A stretch of DNA of 64,000 bases from Bog-375 sp049698695 (GTDB lineage: Bacteria; Acidobacteriota; Terriglobia; Bryobacterales; Bryobacteraceae). This document shows, one piece after another, positions 1 to 8,164 of the stretch. The notes under the pieces were generated by a model. That model searched no databases and had not been told where the DNA came from. It saw nothing but the letters and a program-made list of their open reading frames with translations. The stretch covers positions 1 to 64,000 of the forward strand of contig JBAVYH010000206.1 in NCBI GenBank assembly GCA_049698695.1. The letters run 5' to 3'. The translations under genes and the position numbers were made by a program. The first letter of the stretch is position 1. The number at the start of each line of letters is the position of its first letter.

Positions 1-503
1 ATGCTGAGCGCAAGCTCTCGCGGCGCGGTAGGCTCGACGATCTGCGGCGCGGCCAGCAACGGGCGCTGCGCAGGTGCCCGCGCGTGGTCTACCGGCGGCA
101 CGAACGTGCGGACGCGCTTGGGCGGCGCTACCGCAAGCAGGTTCGGCAGCTTGAGAGCCCGCGGCAGCGTAATCTCCGGGGCGGGAACGCGGATCAGTTG
201 CGGCGGCCGCGGCAGCTCGATTTTCCCCGCCACAATCTGTTGCTGGAACCGGCGGAGCGCGCGCGCCGGCTTCGCTTCCGGCGGCTCGGCCGGCTTGATC
301 TCCGGCAGTTTGTCACGCAGGTTGTACCAGATGATGTGCGCTTCGTAGGGCCGGATCTCCTGGTTGTACACCGGGCGCGGGTCGCGCGGCGACACGGCCG
401 GGCTGAGCACCACGGACAGGAATGCCGCCGCGTGCAATAACCCCGAGGCTGCGAATGCCGGTGACCGGGAGCGCGCCCCGCCGCGCCGGATCAGCACCCT
501 CAC
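1..503 (-). CDS. TonB-like proline-rich membrane-anchored protein (3' end outside the window)
   Basis: The reading frame opens with GTG and runs off the left edge. The N-terminus is basic, followed by one hydrophobic segment (about residues 17-35, containing SGLLHAAAF). A long Pro-rich, presumably periplasmic stretch follows, with PEIKPAEPPEAKPA and several further Pro-Pro repeats. This architecture is that of TonB-family energy transducers, but the C-terminal TonB domain that would prove it lies outside the window. The start is one base beyond the stop of the LON-domain gene, so the two are probably co-transcribed. A proline-rich envelope protein of another family remains possible. Confidence 0.6.
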   Translation of the reverse strand, partial: MRVLIRRGGARSRSPAFAASGLLHAAAFLSVVLSPAVSPRDPRPVYNQEIRPYEAHIIWYNLRDKLPEIKPAEPPEAKPARALRRFQQQIVAGKIELPRPPQLIRVPAPEITLPRALKLPNLLAVAPPKRVRTFVPPVDHARAPAQRPLLAAPQIVEPTAPRELALS

Positions 504-504
504 G

Positions 505-1134
505 TCACAGCTCCCTGCGCGTACCGCCAAACCCGTTGGTCGGCGCGACCCCCTGCACGTGCTCAATCGTACGCTGCCGCGGAACGTAATCCGCCAGGTA
601 TTGGTTCAGTTGTTTGAGCCGCGCAACTTCCGACCGCTGCTGCAACAGCGTACTCAGAAATTCGAGGTCGGGCAGGATCTGCGCTAGTTGAAAACTGAGC
701 TGCGGGTCTGCCAGGTCGGGCTCGCCGCGGTCATGAGCTCCGCCCAGTTTCTGTAGCGAGCGGAAATGGCGCAACACCTGTTTGCGAATTTCGGGTTCCG
801 GTGCCGCCGTATCTTCGTCATCGAAGTAGCGCGCCTCGGCCCGCAAGTAGTCCAGCTCTTCATCGAGCGATACGATTTCGAAACGCCTCCGGCCACGGGT
901 CAAAATGTCCATGCGCCCATCGGGATATCGATCGATAACCTTTTCCACCGCCACGCTGCAACCGGCGGTGGCGATGCCCCGTTCGCGGGCAAGTACGATG
1001 CCAAATTCGTCTTCCTGCCGGATCGCTTCCCCAACCATGAGCTTGTAGCGCTCTTCAAAAATGTGCAGCGGCAGGCGCGTTCGCGGAAAAACGACAACCC
1101 GCAAGGGGAACAACGGGAGCAGCCGCGAAGGCAT
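505..1134 (-). CDS. LON substrate-binding domain protein
   Basis: A 209-residue protein that matches the stand-alone LON N-terminal (PUA-like) domain. It starts MPSRLLPLFPLRVVVFP, the usual opening strand of Lon, and contains LPLHIFEERYKLMV and a GRRRFEIVS strand. There is no ATPase or protease domain. Stand-alone proteins of this kind are about 200 residues and are thought to bind protein substrates, with no defined reaction. The ATG was chosen because it places the conserved PLFPL motif at the N-terminus; the frame stays open upstream only antisense to the neighbouring SDR gene. It is divergent from the SDR operon and followed at once by the TonB-like gene. Confidence 0.85.
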   Translation of the reverse strand: MPSRLLPLFPLRVVVFPRTRLPLHIFEERYKLMVGEAIRQEDEFGIVLARERGIATAGCSVAVEKVIDRYPDGRMDILTRGRRRFEIVSLDEELDYLRAEARYFDDEDTAAPEPEIRKQVLRHFRSLQKLGGAHDRGEPDLADPQLSFQLAQILPDLEFLSTLLQQRSEVARLKQLNQYLADYVPRQRTIEHVQGVAPTNGFGGTRREL

Positions 1135-1155
1135 GGTACTATTATGGCGTTTCTT

Positions 1156-1180
1156 GGGTGGGGCATGCTTCAGCTTGCCC
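1156..1180. repeat. Short palindromic interspersed repeat copy
   Basis: This G-rich hairpin (GGCATGCTTCAGCTTGCC core) lies between the divergent LON and SDR genes. It belongs to the same family as copies near 5.04, 13.53, 13.57 and 24.79 kb, all of the form GGCA-GCT-(T/A)AGC-TGCC followed by a GTGGGG/CCCCAC-type flank. It resembles REP-like elements and carries no coding information that I can see. Confidence 0.55.
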
Positions 1181-1233
1181 GGACCAGGACGAGCCGCACG
1201 CCCGACAAACACGGTGCGCGCACCCGCCGCCGT

Positions 1234-2010
1234 ATGGCCATGAGGATTGAAGGCAAGGTCGCGATCATCACCGGCGCTTCGGAAGGCATCGGAGCGGCGT
1301 GCGCCGCGGAGTTTGCGCGGGCGGGCGCCAGGCTCTCCTTGTGCGCCCGCTCCGAAGAAGGATTGCGGTGCGCCGGCGGCGGGCAGGCGTTGGTCACCGC
1401 CGGCGACCTCACCGACGAAGCCGTGCGGCGGCGGCTGGTGGACCGGACGCTGGAGCGGTTTGGCGCCATCGATATCCTGATCAATAACGCCGGCATCGGC
1501 TTGTACATTCCCTCCTGGGAAGCGCCGGAAGCGGAAGTGCGCCGCCTGATGGAGCTGAACTTCTTCGCGGTGCTCTGCCTCGTCCAGCTTGTCGCGCCGC
1601 ACATGCGCGCGCGGCGGAGCGGAACCATCGTCAACGTGGGATCGATCGGCGGCAAGGTCGTGTTGCCCTGGATGACGGTGTACAGCGCGTCGAAATACGC
1701 CGTCGGCGCGCTCACCGAGGGGTTGCGCATGGAACTGCGCCGCGATGGCGTCCGCACCATGCTGGTGTGCCCCGGCTACGTGCTCACCGAATTTCAGCGG
1801 CACAGCGTGGGCGACGTTCCGCCGGCGGTGGTGAGGGGCCGGCGTTTCGCCATCACGGCCGCCCAATGCGCCACGGATATCTGCCGCGGCGTGGAGCGCG
1901 ACGCGCGCACGGTGATGTCGCCGCGCGTGGGTTGGCTGATGGTGGCGCTGGCGCGTATGCTGCCGAGCGCCGTGGACGCGCGCATGGCGCGCATGAATGG
2001 AACGGCATGA
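1234..2010 (+). CDS. Short-chain dehydrogenase/reductase (SDR)
   Basis: A 258-residue classical SDR with a Rossmann fold that uses NAD(P)H. It has the cofactor motif TGASEGIG near residue 15, the NNAG strand (INNAGIG), a catalytic Ser in NVGSIGG, and YSASK carrying the catalytic Tyr and Lys. The segment between the cofactor motif and NNAG is shorter than usual. Substrate specificity cannot be read from sequence. Two in-frame ATGs six bases apart are possible starts; the first is used. The stop overlaps the ATG of the shikimate kinase gene, so it heads a four-gene translationally coupled operon. Confidence 0.88.
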   Translation: MAMRIEGKVAIITGASEGIGAACAAEFARAGARLSLCARSEEGLRCAGGGQALVTAGDLTDEAVRRRLVDRTLERFGAIDILINNAGIGLYIPSWEAPEAEVRRLMELNFFAVLCLVQLVAPHMRARRSGTIVNVGSIGGKVVLPWMTVYSASKYAVGALTEGLRMELRRDGVRTMLVCPGYVLTEFQRHSVGDVPPAVVRGRRFAITAAQCATDICRGVERDARTVMSPRVGWLMVALARMLPSAVDARMARMNGTA

Positions 2011-2537
2011 ACCTGCGGCTTAAGCAGACTCCGGGCATCTACCTGCTGGGCTTCATGGCCTGCGGCAAATCCACCGTGGGACGCCACTTGGCGCGGCGGC
2101 TGGGCTGGAGCTTCTTCGATTTGGATGACGAAATCGAGGCGGCGGAGAAAACCACCATCGTGCAGATCTTCGATACCCGCGGCGAAGCCGAGTTCCGGCG
2201 CATCGAAAGCGAGATGCTGGAGCAGCACGTGCGCTCCATCGAGCACGGGCGCGCGGCCGTGCTGGCGTTGGGCGGCGGAGCGTTCCTCTCGCCGGCCAAC
2301 CGTGAGCTGGTGGCGAGTAACGGCGTGAGCGTCTGGCTGGATTGCGATTTCGAACGCATCGGGCGGCGCGTGGCATGGGCCACGCACCGGCCGCTGGCGC
2401 GCGATCCGGAGAAACTTGCCGCGCTCTTCCACGAGCGCCGCGACATCTACCGGTTCGCTGACGTCCACGTTCCGGTCGAGACGGACGATGCGGACGCCGT
2501 CGCCACCGCCATTTTGGCGCACCCTTTCTTCCAATGA
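2007..2537 (+). CDS. aroK: Shikimate kinase
   Basis: A 176-residue P-loop kinase that phosphorylates shikimate at the 3-hydroxyl with ATP, a late step of chorismate synthesis in the cytosol. The Walker A motif is GFMACGKST (residues about 14-22), followed by FFDLDDEIE (shikimate-binding DxD), FRRIESEML, and the central LALGGGAF motif. The arginine-containing lid is RPLARD. Length is normal for AroK. The ATG overlaps the SDR stop and its own stop overlaps the next ATG (ATGA type), so translation is coupled in both directions. Confidence 0.93.
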   Translation: MNLRLKQTPGIYLLGFMACGKSTVGRHLARRLGWSFFDLDDEIEAAEKTTIVQIFDTRGEAEFRRIESEMLEQHVRSIEHGRAAVLALGGGAFLSPANRELVASNGVSVWLDCDFERIGRRVAWATHRPLARDPEKLAALFHERRDIYRFADVHVPVETDDADAVATAILAHPFFQ

Positions 2538-3826
2538 CTCGCCGCTCGCTGCGGCGCCAGGCAGCCGCCATTTTTCGAGCCGCGCTGCGGGCGGCCGATC
2601 CGCACGATGCAGTGCTGCGCCACCTCGCGAGGCGCGACTATTCGCGTTTCCACCACATCTACGTGATCGGTGCGGGCAAGGCGGGCGCTTCCATGGCGCG
2701 AGCCGCCGAGCGCGCGCTGGGAGGACGGATCACCGGCGGCCTGGTCAACGTCAAGTACGGCCACCTCGCCAAACTGCGCCGCGTCGAGTTGAACGAATGC
2801 GGACATCCGGTGCCGGACGAGCGCGGCGTGGCCGGCGCAGAACGAATCGCGGAGATCGCCTCCTCGGCTGGCGCCGGCGACCTGGTGCTGTGCCTGATTT
2901 CCGGCGGCGCCTCGGCCCTGCTGCCGTTGCCCGCGCCGCCGGTTACGCTGGCCGAAAAACAGGAGGTAACGCGGCTGCTGCTCGCCTCGGGCGCGGATAT
3001 CCACGAGATCAATTGCGTCCGCAAGCATCTGTCGGCCATTAAGGGCGGGCAACTGGCGCGCCTGGCTTGGCCGGCCACGGTGGAAGCGCTCCTCGTTTCC
3101 GACGTCATTGGCGACAACCTGGACGTGATCGGCTCCGGCCCGGCCGCGCCCGATCCATCGACCTTCGCGGATGCAGCGGAAGTTCTCGATCGGTACGGCA
3201 TTCGCGACAAGGTCCCGGCGGCAGTGCGCGCGCGCATCGATCAGGGCGTGGCGGGCACGCTTGACGAAACTCCCAAACCGGGGGACAAGCTCTTTGCGCG
3301 CGTCCGCAACACGGTTGTGGGCGGCAACCGGCTGGCGCTCGATGCGGCGGCGCGTCACGCGCGGCAACTTGGCTTTCGTACTTTGGTGCTTTCGAGCTCG
3401 GTCGCGGGCGAGACGCGGGAGATAGCGCGCATGCATGCAGCCATTGCGCGCGAAGTGGCGGAGTTTGGCCGGCCGGTGCAGCCGCCCGCGTGCATCATCA
3501 CTGGCGGCGAAACCACAGTCACGCTGCGCGGCGACGGCCTGGGCGGCCGCAACCAGGAATTCGTGCTGGCGGCGGCACTCGATATCGCCGGCCTTGACAA
3601 CGTGGTGGTGTTCAGCGCCGGCACCGATGGTACCGATGGGCCTACCGACGCGGCCGGCGCCACCGCCGACGGAGATACGCTGCGCCGCAAGCCGGACGCC
3701 CGCCGCTATCTGGATGCCAACGATTCCTACCATTACTTCGAATCGCTGGGCGACCTGGTGATTACAGGGCCCACTAACACCAACGTGGCGGATGTAAGAA
3801 TCCTCTTAATCGGGCGGCGCGCATGA
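2534..3826 (+). CDS. Glycerate 2-kinase (GckA/TtuD, MOFRL family)
   Basis: A 430-residue two-domain protein. The N-terminal Rossmann-like domain carries VIGAGKAGASMARAAE and the SGGASALLPLPAP loop; the C-terminal MOFRL domain carries GGRNQEFVLAAAL and SAGTDGTDGPTDAAGA. These are signatures of the glycerate 2-kinase family, which phosphorylates D-glycerate to 2-phosphoglycerate; older annotations call it hydroxypyruvate reductase. The product enters glycolysis at enolase, whose gene is also in this window but far away. It overlaps the shikimate kinase stop by four bases and the TPR gene by four bases. Confidence 0.9.
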   Translation: MTRRSLRRQAAAIFRAALRAADPHDAVLRHLARRDYSRFHHIYVIGAGKAGASMARAAERALGGRITGGLVNVKYGHLAKLRRVELNECGHPVPDERGVAGAERIAEIASSAGAGDLVLCLISGGASALLPLPAPPVTLAEKQEVTRLLLASGADIHEINCVRKHLSAIKGGQLARLAWPATVEALLVSDVIGDNLDVIGSGPAAPDPSTFADAAEVLDRYGIRDKVPAAVRARIDQGVAGTLDETPKPGDKLFARVRNTVVGGNRLALDAAARHARQLGFRTLVLSSSVAGETREIARMHAAIAREVAEFGRPVQPPACIITGGETTVTLRGDGLGGRNQEFVLAAALDIAGLDNVVVFSAGTDGTDGPTDAAGATADGDTLRRKPDARRYLDANDSYHYFESLGDLVITGPTNTNVADVRILLIGRRA

Positions 3827-4167
3827 GTTTCTGGCGGAAGGAAGTAATCGACTTCGCGCTGAGCCACGAAACGGTCCGGCAGATGGACGCGCACCGCGCG
3901 TGGATTCAGCGCGAGCCCGCCAATCCGCGGCCCTATTATTACCTGGCGCAGTTCTACCGCATGGAAAACCGCATGGAGCAAGCGCTGGGACTATTGTTAG
4001 AAGCCGTGCGCCTCGATGCCACCTTCGCGGATGCACACGCCGCGCTCGCCGAAATATACGCCGTTCGCGCCGACTACCCCGCCGCCTGGCGCCACGCCCG
4101 CCTGGCCGAGCAAAATGGCAACCCACGCGGGGTGGAGCTACTCAGGCGGTATGGGGTGGGCGAGTAA
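3823..4167 (+). CDS. Small TPR-repeat protein
   Basis: A 114-residue soluble protein with about two tetratricopeptide repeats. Examples are PYYYLAQFYRMENRMEQALGLLLEAVRLDATF and ADAHAALAEIYAVRADYPAAWRHARLAE, read with the Ala/Tyr/Gly spacing typical of TPR helices. It is the last gene of the SDR-aroK-glycerate kinase operon, coupled by a four-base overlap. TPRs mediate protein contacts; the partner is unknown. A role with the upstream kinases is only inferred from position. Confidence 0.8.
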   Translation: MSFWRKEVIDFALSHETVRQMDAHRAWIQREPANPRPYYYLAQFYRMENRMEQALGLLLEAVRLDATFADAHAALAEIYAVRADYPAAWRHARLAEQNGNPRGVELLRRYGVGE

Positions 4168-4222
4168 GCCGGGGAACGGGTCACTGCTTCGGCACGGGTT
4201 GCAACTTGATATTTAGTCTCGG

Positions 4223-5626
4223 CTACTCCTGCTTCCACGACCTGCCAGCCGCCCACAACACGGCGGCTAGCACTAGGGAGCATGCGGGAATAAGATACAT
4301 GGCTTGATGTAAGCCGATGGCGCGAGCGGCCTCTGGAGCCACGCCCCCGATAGCAGCCGCGCGGGCGAAATGGTCGCTGAGGCGGCCGGTTACCAGCGGG
4401 CCGAATGAGGCGCCGCATAGGTACATCGCCAGGTAGTAAGTGGCCATGGCGGTGCCGCGTAACTGCGCCGGCACGATGTCCTGGATGGCGGCATAGACTA
4501 AGCCGTAGTAAGTCTGCCACAAGCCATAAGCCAGCATGAGGAGTAACACTGCGGCGACCACGCTGCCGGCGGGCTGAGCAATGGCGGCGAAGGCGGGCAG
4601 AGTGGCGAGAGCGGCGGCAGCGGCAGCCAGCAGCAAGCGGCGCCGGCCGAGGTCGCGGGTCACCCGATCGCCCAGGTATCCGGCAGCCAGCGCGCCGAGG
4701 ACGCCGGCGGCGCCCGAGCCAACTCCGCTCCAAACGCCGGCGCGCGCCACCGACAGGCCGTGATAGCGGGTGAGAAACGCCGGCAGGAACAGCGAGAAGC
4801 TGTAGAGCATGAAATTGACGATGGCGCCTGAGGCGGCGATCCACCAGAAAGCGGGGATGCGCGCCAGCAGCCAGGGGCTGGGACTGCCGGCGGGTTGTGT
4901 TGCGGCATCGCGGCTGACCACTCCCTCACGGCCGGGGCTCGGCTCGAAAGAACCGTGCCTCGAACAAGAACGGTCGCGGCTCGGGTTGGAGGCGTGAGCG
5001 TCAGAGGCCGGAAAAACGTTCGCCCGCAAGCGGGCGCTGGCAGGTTGAAACCTGCCCCACCTGGGCTCGCGGAGGGAAAGCAGCGCCGGCACCAGCGCCA
5101 CCGCGGGCATTGCGGCCAGCACTAGCGCGACGCGCCAGCCCCAGGCCTGCGCGACCGGACCGCCCACCGCAAAGCTGAGAAAACCGCCGATAGGGACGGC
5201 CATCATGAAGATGGCCATGGCGCGCGCGCGGCGGCCGGCCGGCACCAGGTCGCCGATCCAGCTTGTGGCGGCGGGGGCGCAGGTGGCTTCGCCGATCCCC
5301 ACTCCCAGGCGCGTGGCGAGCAACATCCCATAACTGGAGGCGAGCCCGCCGAGGGCGGTAAGCGCGGCCCACACGCTGACGCCGATTGCCAGCAGACGCT
5401 TACGGCTCCAGATATCGGCCAGCCGCCCGAGCGGCAAGCCAGCCACCGCGTAGAGCAGCGTGAAGGCCGTGGCAAGCGTGGCGAGCCGGGTATCGGAAAG
5501 ACCGAACTCGCGGTGCAGCGGTTCGATCACCGCGCCCAGCACCTGCCGGTCGTAAAAATTGAGAACGTTGACGAGGAAAAGAACCAGCAGCGGGGCGGTC
5601 GCAGCCGCCCCGCGGCCTGGGTTCAC
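4223..5626 (-). CDS. Major facilitator superfamily transporter
   Basis: A 467-residue inner-membrane carrier with about 12 hydrophobic helices. The MFS signature GRLADIWSRKRLL lies between helices 2 and 3, and GYLGDRVTRDLGRRR is the equivalent in the second half. It resembles the spinster/sugar-phosphate-type MFS branch, but the substrate cannot be told. The GTG start overlaps the stop of the upstream DUF4097-type gene, making it the last gene of the ECF-sigma operon. Oddity: the loop between helices 6 and 7 (about residues 186-248) is unusually long and basic. It is encoded by sequence matching the intergenic repeats of this genome. Confidence 0.88.
   Translation of the reverse strand: MNPGRGAAATAPLLVLFLVNVLNFYDRQVLGAVIEPLHREFGLSDTRLATLATAFTLLYAVAGLPLGRLADIWSRKRLLAIGVSVWAALTALGGLASSYGMLLATRLGVGIGEATCAPAATSWIGDLVPAGRRARAMAIFMMAVPIGGFLSFAVGGPVAQAWGWRVALVLAAMPAVALVPALLSLREPRWGRFQPASARLRANVFPASDAHASNPSRDRSCSRHGSFEPSPGREGVVSRDAATQPAGSPSPWLLARIPAFWWIAASGAIVNFMLYSFSLFLPAFLTRYHGLSVARAGVWSGVGSGAAGVLGALAAGYLGDRVTRDLGRRRLLLAAAAAALATLPAFAAIAQPAGSVVAAVLLLMLAYGLWQTYYGLVYAAIQDIVPAQLRGTAMATYYLAMYLCGASFGPLVTGRLSDHFARAAAIGGVAPEAARAIGLHQAMYLIPACSLVLAAVLWAAGRSWKQE
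4921..5062. repeat. Interspersed repeats embedded in the MFS coding sequence
   Basis: Three repeat types lie in tandem inside the MFS gene. The first is CTCCCTCACGGCCGGGGCTC with a second CGGTCGCGGCTCGG copy; both match sequence near 14.6 kb. The second is a perfect palindrome CGCCCGC-AA-GCGGGCG at 5021-5036. The third is the GGCAGGTTGAAACCTGCCCC palindrome, of the family also found near 1.16 and 13.5 kb. The reading frame stays open through all of them. Confidence 0.7.
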
Positions 5627-7044
5627 AGCTTGATCTCGGAGTCTTTGAGATTCTTATCTGGAGCCTTGGGTTGTTTGGGCGGAGCGGGCGCGGCGGGAGT
5701 GTCGGGCGGGCGCACGGATTCTTCGCCCTTGCGTACTTCCACCTCGCCGTGGGAGGCGGTGAGCTGGATGGATGGGCCGTCGCCTACTTTCCCTTTCAAA
5801 GTAGCGCTGCGCCCGGAGGCGTCTTTCTGAATCGGCGGGCCAAAATCGTTGGTGGCATCGCCGCGCTCGGCGGTGGCATCGAGTTGGAACGCGGCCTTTT
5901 CGGGGAGCGTCAGCTCGATGTTGCCGACGCCGGAGCGGGCTTCAATCGCGGGTACGGGCATGCCGGGGTCCAGCTCGATGTTGCCGTGCTCGGTTTCGAC
6001 GGTCATGGCCTGGGTGAACCCGCCGATTTTGATGTCGCGCGAGCGGGTGATGAGCCGCACCGGGCCGACCAGCCCGTTGGCGGTGAATTCGCCCATGTCC
6101 ATGCTGATGTTACCCGGCACCGCTTCCACGTGCAGCTCGGTGTTGCGCGCGCCTTCAAACTGCAGCGGCTTGGCCAGGTTTTTGAAATCGAGCGTACCGG
6201 TAAAAGCACCGTTAATGGTGACCTGCCCCTGCACATTTTCGAGCGAGAGGTCGGATCCTTCGCCCTGGACGTCGATGTTACCCTTCACATCGACCGCGCG
6301 GATGGTGTCGCTATGGCTGACCTCCACTTTGGCGTTGCCGCCCAGGCGGGAGAGGCGGACGTCGCCGCGGGCGCCGCCAAGCTCGACGTCGCCGTTAAGG
6401 TCGCCGATTTCGAAATCGCCGCGCCGGCCGCTGGCTTCCACCGCCATGGCGCGCGGCACCGTCACTTCGATGTCGTCGGAGACGCGCTGGTTGCCGGGCG
6501 CCCGATCCTGGTTGGCGCGGACCAGCAGGTGATCGCCTTCGGGCACGATCTCGATCGGCGTGTTGTTATTGGTGCGGTCGGCGTCTTCCCGGCCAAAACT
6601 GCGGATCACTTTGTTGCCGCTTACTACAACTTCGTTCGTATCGTCCCCGGTCACCTTGATGTTGCCGCGCGCCACGTCAAAGACGATACGCTTCATGCCG
6701 GCGGCAGGGGCCTTGGCGGATACAGGATAATCGTACTCATTGCCGAAGATACTGAGGCTGTCTCCCGACCAGCGGATCCCATTGCGATAGCCGGCCCACA
6801 TGGTCGCGCCGAAGATACAGATCAGCACGATGAGCACCACCTCGCCGCCGCTGAAGCCGCTCCTCCAGGAAGAGCCGGGCCAGGCGACTTCGATCAGCCG
6901 CAACAGGCCCCAGAGGATGAGCAGGAACGGCCAGTAGAGCGCGAGAATTTCGTAGATGGGCGCTTCCGGATGGAAATTGCGCCACAGGAAAAGGCCGCCA
7001 ATAATCACCAGGATGAGCGGCCCGGTGAGAGAACGAGGTCTCAT
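5623..7044 (-). CDS. LiaF-like transmembrane protein with DUF4097-type beta-repeat domain
   Basis: A 473-residue protein. The first 100 residues hold three to four short membrane helices in the LiaI/LiaF-like pattern (GPLILVIIGGLFLWRNF, YWPFLLILWGLLRL, VVLIVLICIFGATMW). Residues about 130-430 form repeated short beta strands (GNIKVTGDD, GDFEIGDLNGDVELGG, GNISMDM, GNIELDPG), the pattern of the DUF4097 putative-adhesin beta-solenoid. A Pro/Ala/Lys-rich tail closes it. Such proteins are linked to envelope stress sensing; here it sits in an ECF-sigma operon and overlaps both neighbours by four bases. The exact role is unknown. Confidence 0.8.
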   Translation of the reverse strand: MRPRSLTGPLILVIIGGLFLWRNFHPEAPIYEILALYWPFLLILWGLLRLIEVAWPGSSWRSGFSGGEVVLIVLICIFGATMWAGYRNGIRWSGDSLSIFGNEYDYPVSAKAPAAGMKRIVFDVARGNIKVTGDDTNEVVVSGNKVIRSFGREDADRTNNNTPIEIVPEGDHLLVRANQDRAPGNQRVSDDIEVTVPRAMAVEASGRRGDFEIGDLNGDVELGGARGDVRLSRLGGNAKVEVSHSDTIRAVDVKGNIDVQGEGSDLSLENVQGQVTINGAFTGTLDFKNLAKPLQFEGARNTELHVEAVPGNISMDMGEFTANGLVGPVRLITRSRDIKIGGFTQAMTVETEHGNIELDPGMPVPAIEARSGVGNIELTLPEKAAFQLDATAERGDATNDFGPPIQKDASGRSATLKGKVGDGPSIQLTASHGEVEVRKGEESVRPPDTPAAPAPPKQPKAPDKNLKDSEIKL

Positions 7045-7454
7045 ACATTACCTCCCGGCGTGGAACTTTCAGGTGGAGCATCCGGCTTGGGCGGAGCGCT
7101 GGTTCCAAATCCGCCTTTGGCCGGACCGGATGACGATGCCGGATCCGCACCGGCTGGCGGCTGCGGATAGGGGCCCTGCGCGTAGGACGTGGCGCGGTAT
7201 CCGCCTGCCGGCTGATCGGCGGGCGGCTGCCAACCGTATTGCGGCGGTTGCCAGCCGTATTGCGGTGGCGGCGGGGCGGGCGGCGGCGCCGCGGTCCGCC
7301 CCAGCAGGCTCATCAGGCCGAGCACAATCAGCAGCACGGGCCAGGTCTGGCCGAAATTGTAGGGCGTGAAGTTTTGCAGGGCAAACAGTATCCCGACCGT
7401 GATCAGCGTCACGGGTCCGCGGAGAGCCCTGATCCTGTTGCGCTCACCTCTCAT
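7041..7454 (-). CDS. Small LiaF-like membrane protein with Pro/Gln/Tyr-rich tail
   Basis: A 137-residue protein with two membrane helices in the N-terminal half (GPVTLITVGILFALQNF and WPVLLIVLGLMSLL), the same helix pair seen in both flanking genes. The C-terminal tail is disordered and rich in Pro, Gln, Tyr and Gly, with a duplicated QYGWQPP unit. The ATG that overlaps the upstream gene's stop by a few bases was preferred over earlier in-frame starts. It appears to be one of three paralogous membrane modules in the operon. Function is unknown. Confidence 0.75.
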   Translation of the reverse strand: MRGERNRIRALRGPVTLITVGILFALQNFTPYNFGQTWPVLLIVLGLMSLLGRTAAPPPAPPPPQYGWQPPQYGWQPPADQPAGGYRATSYAQGPYPQPPAGADPASSSGPAKGGFGTSAPPKPDAPPESSTPGGNV

Positions 7455-8154
7455 GGCGCATTTCTCCCGGTGCCGGTTCCTGGCCGGCGAAACGTGCCCA
7501 CAGCATATACGCTCCGGCGGCAATCAGCAGCACCGGCCAGTACGGCACGAGCCTCTCGAAGTTCACCAGGTCGAGGGTGTGCAGCAGCAGCAGCACGCCC
7601 AGCACAATCAGCGCCACGGCGGCCATGGGAAACCGGCCCGGCCCGCCGCGCAACTGGAGCACGCTCGAGTACTCATCCACGGGCTCGCCGCGTTGAAGCT
7701 TCTGCGCGGTGCGGTAAGCCTCGAACACCATGTAGGCCATCCAGGCGATCACCAGGATGACGAAGATGGGCTGCATATCGCGAATGGCGTCCGAGTTGGC
7801 GATGCTCATCAGTACGCCCCAGATCACGGCGTGGATCAGTCCTTTGGCGTATTGCCCGTTATAGATGGCGCCAACTCCGGGAATCCAGCCCAGCGCGAAT
7901 GCCAGCCCGGGCCGGATATCGGCGCGGACGTAAGGGGAGGGCGCGACGGGCGGCGGGTACGGGAGGGCGCTCGCGGGAGGCGGCGCGGTATACGCCGGAG
8001 GCGGCGCGGCGAAAGGCGGCGGCACAGCGGCCGGCGCATGCTCAGCGCAGTACACAGTGCCCGATGCTTCCCGGCGGCAGTCGGCGCACACCGGCTTGCC
8101 GCAGGTACGGCAATAAGCGATTGCCGCTACATCCGGATGGTTTTGACAGTTCAT
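7444..8154 (-). CDS. B-box zinc-finger protein with LiaF-like membrane domain
   Basis: A 236-residue protein. Residues 1-40 form a B-box-like zinc finger (CQNHPD, CRTCGKPVCADC, YCAEH). A Pro/Ala-rich linker follows, then about four membrane helices, ending with the LiaF-like pair (VALIVLGVLLLLHTLDL and YWPVLLIAAGAYMLW). B-box/DUF-type combinations like this occur in envelope-stress operons. It begins 10 bases after the anti-sigma gene and overlaps the next gene. A protein-binding or metal-sensing role for the finger is inference. Confidence 0.8.
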   Translation of the reverse strand: MNCQNHPDVAAIAYCRTCGKPVCADCRREASGTVYCAEHAPAAVPPPFAAPPPAYTAPPPASALPYPPPVAPSPYVRADIRPGLAFALGWIPGVGAIYNGQYAKGLIHAVIWGVLMSIANSDAIRDMQPIFVILVIAWMAYMVFEAYRTAQKLQRGEPVDEYSSVLQLRGGPGRFPMAAVALIVLGVLLLLHTLDLVNFERLVPYWPVLLIAAGAYMLWARFAGQEPAPGEMRHER

Positions 8155-8164
8155 AACATTTCCC

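Noticed and set aside
505..1866. Long leftward open frame of 453 codons covering the LON gene and extending through the SDR gene
   Set aside because: Only the first-described 209 residues match the LON domain; the upstream part is antisense to a clear SDR gene and has low-complexity composition.
5671..7170. Rightward 499-codon frame antisense to the DUF4097-type gene
   Set aside because: Rich in His, Asp, Gly and Val from reverse-complement codon bias; no domain recognised.
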